Below, in pieces: positions 1-3,247 of a stretch of 6,489 nucleotides of DNA. Positions within the stretch are counted from its first letter, which is position 1; every line of letters starts with the position of its first letter. Position numbers and translations under genes: made by a program. The notes below the pieces were generated by a model. The model saw only the letters and a program-made list of their open reading frames with translations, did not search any database and was not told the origin of the DNA. Source of the stretch: Planctomycetota bacterium (lineage in GTDB: Bacteria; Planctomycetota; UBA8742; SKZP01); contig SKZP01000301.1 in assembly GCA_007127275.1 (NCBI GenBank), positions 1 to 6,489 on the forward strand. The letters run 5' to 3'.

Positions 1-838
1 GCCAGGCGAGTTCGGTGGCGGCGGAGCCCAAGGCGGCGACGCTGACGCGCCGTTTCGCAGCGGCACCGTCGCCGGCGTGGCTGCCGTTGGATCCTTCGTC
101 GTCGTCGCCGCTCGACTCTTCGGTGACGTCGGTTTCCTCTTCGTCCGCCTCCAGTTCGTGCGCCTCTTCGGGGTCGTGCAGCACCATGGCACCGAAATTG
201 AGCCGCTCCTGCATGCGCCAGGTCGCCTCGACGTGCTGCGCCACGGCGCGGGCGCGGATGGCGACGTCGCCGTCGGTGTGGTCGAACACTTCCTGCATGC
301 CGACGGAGCCGAGCGCCGGCATGTGTAGCGTATCCGTCACCGGGCTTGCGGTCGGGTCGAGGCCGAAACGGCCGGCGACAATCTCCGCGGAGCCGCCGCC
401 AAGGTCGACGAGCAACAGCGGACCCTTACGCAACTCGCCGCCCCGCACGTTGTGGCCGCGGAAGCTGTCCGCGGCGGCACGGAAGCTCAGCGCCGCTTCC
501 TGTCGTGGTGTGAGGACATACGTGGGCAGGCCGCCAGGAATCTTGTCGAGGAATTCGTCGACGTTCGAGGCACGCCGCAGCACCTCGGTCGCAAGCACGA
601 CAATGTGATCGGGCTGAAAGTCGGCGGCCTCGCGAAAGAAATCTTCAATCATCTCGGTGGCGGCGACCATGCGGTCCTCGGTCATCGCCTTGTTTTCCGG
701 TGTGAGCCGTTCGCCGAGATTGACGAGGCCACCGCGGGTGCGCAGCACCTCGAAGCCGCGCGGATTCTTTTTCGAGACCTGTGCGACAACGAGACGAATC
801 CCCCGGGTGCCGACTTCGATGATCCCGCAACGCTGCAT
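1..838 (-). CDS. Ppx/GppA-family exopolyphosphatase / (p)ppGppase-type phosphatase, C-terminus cut by window edge
   Basis: 279 codons are visible and the reading frame is still open at position 1. The family belongs to the ASKHA (actin-like ATPase) fold and releases phosphate from polyphosphate or guanosine pentaphosphate in the cytoplasm. The visible part has the first phosphate-loop region (EVGTRGIRLVV, residues 8-18), the strand ATEVLRRASN (83-92, family form ATSAVRxAxN), a putative catalytic Glu at 114 in RQEAALSF, and the second phosphate loop LVDLGGGSAEI (143-153). The following LGSVGM matches the usual LGsvrL, and VAALGSA near the edge matches the third glycine motif. The ATG at 838 is chosen because an AAAGGA ribosome site precedes it by 9 nt and the family motif starts at once. 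Two oddities: the first loop lacks the usual Asp and Asn-Ser, and residues 222-264 form a very acidic low-complexity insert. Family assignment is strong; the choice between Ppx and GppA, and activity, are open. Confidence 0.9.
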   Translation of the reverse strand, partial: MQRCGIIEVGTRGIRLVVAQVSKKNPRGFEVLRTRGGLVNLGERLTPENKAMTEDRMVAATEMIEDFFREAADFQPDHIVVLATEVLRRASNVDEFLDKIPGGLPTYVLTPRQEAALSFRAAADSFRGHNVRGGELRKGPLLLVDLGGGSAEIVAGRFGLDPTASPVTDTLHMPALGSVGMQEVFDHTDGDVAIRARAVAQHVEATWRMQERLNFGAMVLHDPEEAHELEADEEETDVTEESSGDDDEGSNGSHAGDGAAAKRRVSVAALGSAATELAW

Positions 839-847
839 GCTGCCCGG

Positions 848-853
848 TCCTTT
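848..853 (-). promoter_or_regulatory. Ribosome binding site of the Ppx/GppA gene
   Basis: On the minus strand this reads AAAGGA, 9 nt before the ATG at 838, and it supports that start. Just upstream, 859-875 can form a 6-bp hairpin (TCCACC/GGTGGA, 5-nt loop) in the leader, 5 nt from the ribosome site. This could modestly affect access of the ribosome, but it is short and may be chance. Confidence 0.6.
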
Positions 854-919
854 CTTCGTCCACCTTCTCGGTGGAGGTGACGGGGTGACGGAATTGAAAG
901 CTCGTCCTTCGTACACTCG

Positions 920-954
920 CGAGTCCGCGCGACGGTGGTCCCGTTGCGGACTCG
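920..954. repeat. Compound inverted repeat (9-bp outer arms plus inner stem)
   Basis: CGAGTCCGC (920-928) and GCGGACTCG (946-954) are perfect 9-bp inverted arms. Inside the 17-nt loop, ACGG (932-935) pairs with CCGT (941-944), and on plus-strand RNA a G-U pair at 931/945 extends this. The left arm also overlaps a 10-bp palindrome, ACTCGCGAGT (915-924). As minus-strand RNA it would lie about 80-115 nt before the phosphatase start, so it could be a leader structure or a dimeric protein-binding site. No T-run follows on either strand, so it is not a standard intrinsic terminator. Confidence 0.5.
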
Positions 955-1158
955 ACGAACCGGCCCGCTCTGCGCCGAAAGAGCACCGTAGGGTGACGGC
1001 GACCCACGCAGAAGTGGCGTAGGCGACGTCCATCCCGAACGAGGGGCAGTGTTGACTGTACCAACCCTCCGGTTCTGGAACGACCCTAGAGTAGGACCGG
1101 CTCAGGAGAATTCCACGCCGAGGGAAAAAAATCGACCGTCGGACTCAAGACGTAGGGA

Positions 1159-1187
1159 TTGTGCGCCGAAGAATCAAAATGTAAAAG
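1159..1187 (+). promoter_or_regulatory. Weak sigma70-like promoter candidate for the small orphan gene
   Basis: TTGTGC (1159-1164) and TAAAAG (1182-1187) are separated by 17 nt in the most AT-rich part of the intergenic region. They match the consensus hexamers at 3 of 6 and 4 of 6 positions, so the support is weak. If it is used, the transcript leader would be about 220 nt and would contain the stem-loop at 1317-1357. Confidence 0.25.
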
Positions 1188-1316
1188 ACGAACCATATCT
1201 CTTATTTGCGGGCGCCGCAGCTCCCTTCGCCACTGCCCTACCGGTATCGGCTGCCTACGCTACCGGCATGAGCATCTCGCGCCTCCCGTGAAAAGAAGTG
1301 CGTCTTTGCATGCCTG

Positions 1317-1357
1317 GGACGGCCACCGGGACGCCCCCCACCGTCTCCGGACCGTCC
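1317..1357. repeat. Nested 14-bp stem-loop upstream of the small orphan gene
   Basis: The outer arms GGACGG (1317-1322) and CCGTCC (1352-1357) pair perfectly. After a small CCA/A internal loop, the inner arms CCGG-GACG (1326-1333) and CGTC-T-CCGG (1342-1350) add 8 bp with a single bulged T, closing an 8-nt C-rich loop. It ends 57 nt before the ATG at 1415, where it would sit in the 5' leader. No U-tract follows, so simple intrinsic termination is unlikely. It may be a leader RNA fold, a small RNA, or a palindromic binding site. Confidence 0.5.
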
Positions 1358-1402
1358 ACCGTTCCTGCCTGACTGTCTGTTAACCTGCTGTCTGCCCTGC
1401 CT

Positions 1403-1407
1403 GGGAG
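1403..1407 (+). promoter_or_regulatory. Ribosome binding site of the 104-residue gene
   Basis: GGGAG lies 7 nt before the ATG at 1415. This is good Shine-Dalgarno spacing and decides the start against a GTG at 1407 in another frame. Confidence 0.6.
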
Positions 1408-1414
1408 TGAATAC

Positions 1415-1729
1415 ATGGCCCGTCGTAGTCCCGTCCCCGCCGCGAACAACGAAACGCAAGCTTCCATCCACCGCAAGGCCGAGTTGCCGAAGAGCTTCGG
1501 CCGACCGCTTCCGGTCGTCTGCGACGAAGAAGCCGGCTGGTTCGAGGGGGCGGCCACCGAGACCGCGGCGAGTGAGGCCGCGCAAAGCTACATTCGTGAT
1601 CGCTTCCAGGAGTTGCTCGAGCCGGAGGAGATTGAGCAACTCGCCTCCAACGATGTGATGCTCGAAATCATCGCCGCGCACCAAGAGCTGTTCCGTACGC
1701 AAGCCCAGCGCAACGTACAGGCGGCTTGA
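1415..1729 (+). CDS. Small acidic hypothetical protein, 104 residues
   Basis: I do not recognise the family. The frame is supported by a well-placed GGGAG ribosome site and by G/C-rich third codon positions across its length. The first 30 or so residues are polar and basic (MARRSPVPAANN onward) and look disordered. From about residue 38 the protein is acidic and predicted helical, with a Glu-rich stretch LLEPEEIEQLASNDVM around residues 68-83 and a Gln-rich tail. There is no signal peptide, membrane segment or cysteine cluster, so it is probably a soluble cytoplasmic protein; helix-mediated binding to a partner is possible but is only inference. It lies 97 nt before the membrane-protein gene on the same strand, with two stem-loops between them. 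The opposite-strand frame over the same DNA is a shadow. Confidence 0.65.
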   Translation: MARRSPVPAANNETQASIHRKAELPKSFGRPLPVVCDEEAGWFEGAATETAASEAAQSYIRDRFQELLEPEEIEQLASNDVMLEIIAAHQELFRTQAQRNVQAA

Positions 1730-1736
1730 TTGAAAT

Positions 1737-1760
1737 GTGGCCGGGCAACCCACTGGCCAC
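1737..1760 (+). terminator. Terminator-like stem-loop after the 104-residue gene
   Basis: It starts 7 nt after the TGA at 1727-1729. GTGGCC (1737-1742) pairs with GGCCAC (1755-1760), and inside it GGG (1743-1745) pairs with CCC (1749-1751) around a CAA loop, leaving a 3-nt ACT bulge. The position suits a terminator or a 3'-end protecting hairpin. The downstream bases (GCAAACATTCG) contain no U-tract, so read-through or factor-assisted termination is possible. Confidence 0.4.
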
Positions 1761-1783
1761 GCAAACATTCGTTACGTCGTGTG

Positions 1784-1812
1784 CCGCGCGCTCTTTGGTC
1801 GAAGAGCCGCGG
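1784..1812 (+). promoter_or_regulatory. Strong stem-loop abutting the ribosome site of the membrane-protein gene
   Basis: GCTCTT (1790-1795) pairs with AAGAGC (1802-1807) around a 6-nt TGGTCG loop. After one bulged C at 1789, CCGCG (1784-1788) pairs with CGCGG (1808-1812), for 11 bp in total, and wobble pairs could extend it outward. The hairpin ends 5 nt before the AGGGG at 1818-1822 that precedes the ATG at 1827, so it could influence translation initiation or act as a transcriptional stop. No U-tract follows. Confidence 0.45.
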
Positions 1813-1826
1813 TGCCTAGGGGTCTC

Positions 1827-2942
1827 ATGTCGCCGAGTCGTCCCAAGCGTCGCCGCCGAGTCGTTCGCCGTGCCGCCCGCACCGCCCGGGTGCGCGGGCC
1901 GGCGGGTGCTCAGGTGATTGAGGCGTTGCGCAGCAAGCGACAACGTCCCGGCTCGCACGGCGCCGGGCAGGAAGCCCCGCATGCGGTGACGTCGCTGCTG
2001 CCAGCCGGGGGAGTGGCGCCACGAAACGCGGGGGCTGCGCAGCGACTTCCCTCCTACGTTGGTTTGGCTCTCGGCGCTGTTCTCTGCGTGTCGCTCGTGG
2101 TGGCGGCGGGTGTGTCGCTGCTGGCGCACGAGCTACCGAGCCTCGCTGCCGTGGAGCCGCCCGGGGCCTCGACGCCCTCGGAAGCGGATGCACCCCGGCT
2201 CGACGCGCACGACCGTGCGCACGACCACGCGGCGCACGAGCACCGACGCATGGCGGCGGCACACAAGACGAGCCGCAAGGCTCTGCAGGCTTGGATCTCT
2301 TCGGGAGAGTCGCTGCCGTCGCCGGAAGAGATACGTGCCGCTGGGTGGCCCGTGCGCGACGGCGTCTCGCTGGGTGAGCATGCACAGTTGTTGCTGCTCC
2401 GTGCCGACGCAAGCGAGGCGCGCGCGTGGGTCGTCACGGCGACACCGCAGCTACGCGTTCGCACGGTACCCCTGCCGCCATGCGTGGGGACCGACGTTGC
2501 CCTGAACCTCGAACCGGCGCCCCCCAAACGGGAGCCGGAGCAAGCGAGGCTTTTGCTGCGCGAGTACTCCGCCCGGGCCACGGTTCTGCCGAGTGCGCTT
2601 GATCTAGCGCCAGGACCGCGCGTCATCGAAGCATGGCACGTTACCGTTGACGAGGTCTCCGCCGAGATTCGCGTAACGTTGCGAGCGCTCACGCACGCCG
2701 TCCCGACCACAGCCGCGGAGTGGATCGCCTGGATCGAAACGTGCTGTGCCCTCGGCGAGGAGTCACGTGCCGCTCGCGCACTCTCCACGGCACACGCACA
2801 AAGCGAGCAAGCGGCCCAACGACGAGAACGAGCACGCTCGTTTTTCGGAGCGGTCTCCCCCGCAGCGTTTGAATACGCGCTTGAGCGTTTGGCCCGCGAC
2901 CTTGAACCGTCCCTTCGCGCGAGAAACACGAACGGCGAATAA
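1827..2942 (+). CDS. Single-pass membrane protein of unknown family, basic N-terminus, 371 residues
   Basis: I do not recognise the family. Residues 1-40 contain 15 Arg/Lys (MSPSRPKRRRRVVRR onward). One hydrophobic helix spans about residues 77-100 (VGLALGAVLCVSLVVAAGVSLLA). By the positive-inside rule, the N-terminus is cytoplasmic and residues 101-371 lie outside the membrane. The outer part begins with a Pro/Ala/Asp linker that includes a His/Asp cluster (five His at 128-139), then a region with beta-strand character (about 180-290), then a helical C-terminus with WIAWIETCC (about 299-307) and an AAFEYALERLARDLEP helix. The start at 1827 is preceded by AGGGG. A GTG at 1737 would extend the frame by 30 residues but has no ribosome site and lies in the 1737-1760 hairpin. 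The gene follows the small orphan gene and precedes the receptor kinase, so an envelope-associated partner role is possible but unproven. Arg-rich codon use is in line with the window. The long opposite-strand frame is Ser/Arg/Cys-rich and looks like a shadow. Confidence 0.7.
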   Translation: MSPSRPKRRRRVVRRAARTARVRGPAGAQVIEALRSKRQRPGSHGAGQEAPHAVTSLLPAGGVAPRNAGAAQRLPSYVGLALGAVLCVSLVVAAGVSLLAHELPSLAAVEPPGASTPSEADAPRLDAHDRAHDHAAHEHRRMAAAHKTSRKALQAWISSGESLPSPEEIRAAGWPVRDGVSLGEHAQLLLLRADASEARAWVVTATPQLRVRTVPLPPCVGTDVALNLEPAPPKREPEQARLLLREYSARATVLPSALDLAPGPRVIEAWHVTVDEVSAEIRVTLRALTHAVPTTAAEWIAWIETCCALGEESRAARALSTAHAQSEQAAQRRERARSFFGAVSPAAFEYALERLARDLEPSLRARNTNGE

Positions 2943-2968
2943 CGGACGGCGCAGCCACGCTCGGCGAA

Positions 2969-2991
2969 GTGTCGCGGCTGAATCGCGACAC
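2969..2991 (+). terminator. Post-stop hairpin after the membrane-protein gene
   Basis: GTGTCGCG (2969-2976) and CGCGACAC (2984-2991) are perfect 8-bp arms around a 7-nt GCTGAAT loop, 26 nt after the TAA stop. The GC-rich stem and its position suggest a 3'-end hairpin or terminator. There is no U-tract, so efficiency as an intrinsic terminator is doubtful. Confidence 0.4.
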
Positions 2992-3136
2992 GCGGATCCG
3001 GATAGCTAGGAACTCGGCCAAAACCGCCGACGAACTCGAAAGAAGAGCGACCAACCACGAACCCGTAGGTCGGGCCTCCCTGCCTGCCCTACGTACGTCG
3101 TTCCGTCCAAACATTTTTTTCTGCAACAAGAGCCGG

Positions 3137-3162
3137 CCGCACCCGCACGGGGGTTGGTGCGG
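3137..3162. repeat. Inverted repeat overlapping the kinase promoter candidate
   Basis: CCGCACC (3137-3143) and GGTGCGG (3156-3162) are perfect 7-bp arms separated by 12 nt. A G-U pair and a G-C pair can extend the stem to 9 bp (3135-3164). The right arm covers most of the proposed -35 hexamer, as expected of an operator for a dimeric regulator, although a chance GC-rich repeat cannot be excluded. Confidence 0.35.
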
Positions 3163-3183
3163 TCCGTAACGCACACGTACAAT
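3154..3183 (+). promoter_or_regulatory. Candidate sigma70-type promoter for the receptor kinase
   Basis: TTGGTG (3154-3159) and TACAAT (3178-3183) are 18 nt apart. The -10 hexamer matches the consensus at 5 of 6 positions; the -35 matches only at its first three. Transcription from about 3190 would leave a leader of roughly 58 nt before the ATG at 3248 and would exclude the in-frame ATG at 3182, which has no ribosome site. Confidence 0.4.
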
Positions 3184-3235
3184 GGTTTGCGTGAGGGTCT
3201 CGGTGGATTCCGGTTCGTTCCTTCAGTGGCTTTGC

Positions 3236-3239
3236 GGGG
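3236..3239 (+). promoter_or_regulatory. Ribosome binding site of the kinase gene
   Basis: GGGG lies 8 nt before the ATG at 3248. A rival in-frame start is the GTG at 3203, with AGGG 5 nt upstream, which would add 15 residues. The choice affects only the disordered N-terminus. Confidence 0.4.
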
Positions 3240-3247
3240 TGCCTGCG

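Larger units (their letters stand above)
839..1414. other. Divergent intergenic region between the phosphatase and the small orphan gene
   Basis: This 576-base stretch separates a minus-strand gene from a plus-strand gene, so it should carry promoters for both. Short open frames exist on both strands, but their products are Arg/Ser/Pro-rich and have no ribosome site or recognisable domain, so I regard it as non-coding. It contains two compound inverted repeats (920-954 and 1317-1357), an A7 run (1125-1131), a locally AT-richer stretch at about 1165-1210 where melting would be easiest, and a CTG/CCTG-rich tract at about 1364-1403 just before the small gene. No convincing promoter for the phosphatase could be picked out by eye. 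Confidence 0.6.
2943..3247. other. Intergenic region before the receptor kinase
   Basis: This 305-base stretch has no convincing gene. It holds a post-stop hairpin (2969-2991), a weak 6-bp inverted repeat CGTAGG/CCTACG (3064-3069 and 3088-3093), a T7 run (3114-3120), a stem-loop (3137-3162), a candidate promoter (3154-3183) and the kinase ribosome site. The T7 run is about 20 nt beyond the nearest possible hairpin, too far for a classical intrinsic terminator, so I read it as part of an AT-rich promoter-upstream patch. Confidence 0.55.

Noticed and set aside
15..880. Two overlapping plus-strand frames over the phosphatase
   Set aside because: The minus-strand frame carries the Ppx/GppA motifs along this region; the plus-strand products are Ser/Arg- or Ala/Arg-rich with no domain.
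1238..1768. 176-codon minus-strand frame covering the small orphan gene
   Set aside because: It has no ribosome site or recognisable domain, and it would span two stem-loops. The plus-strand gene has a good ribosome site and more natural codon use, but because that gene is itself an orphan this rejection is less certain than the others.
1737..1826. GTG at 1737 as an upstream start for the membrane-protein gene
   Set aside because: It has no ribosome site and lies inside a terminator-like hairpin. The ATG at 1827 has AGGGG just upstream and gives a typical positively charged N-terminus.
2054..3058. 334-codon open frame on the minus strand
   Set aside because: Its product is Ser/Arg/Cys/Ala-rich, without domains, and antisense to the membrane-protein gene, which has a plausible start, ribosome site and transmembrane helix.
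3064..3120. Intrinsic terminator using the T7 run at 3114-3120
   Set aside because: The nearest inverted repeat (3064-3093) is weak and ends about 20 nt before the T-run, too far for a classical hairpin plus U-tract.
3182..3247. ATG at 3182 as the kinase start
   Set aside because: It overlaps the candidate -10 hexamer TACAAT and has no ribosome site.
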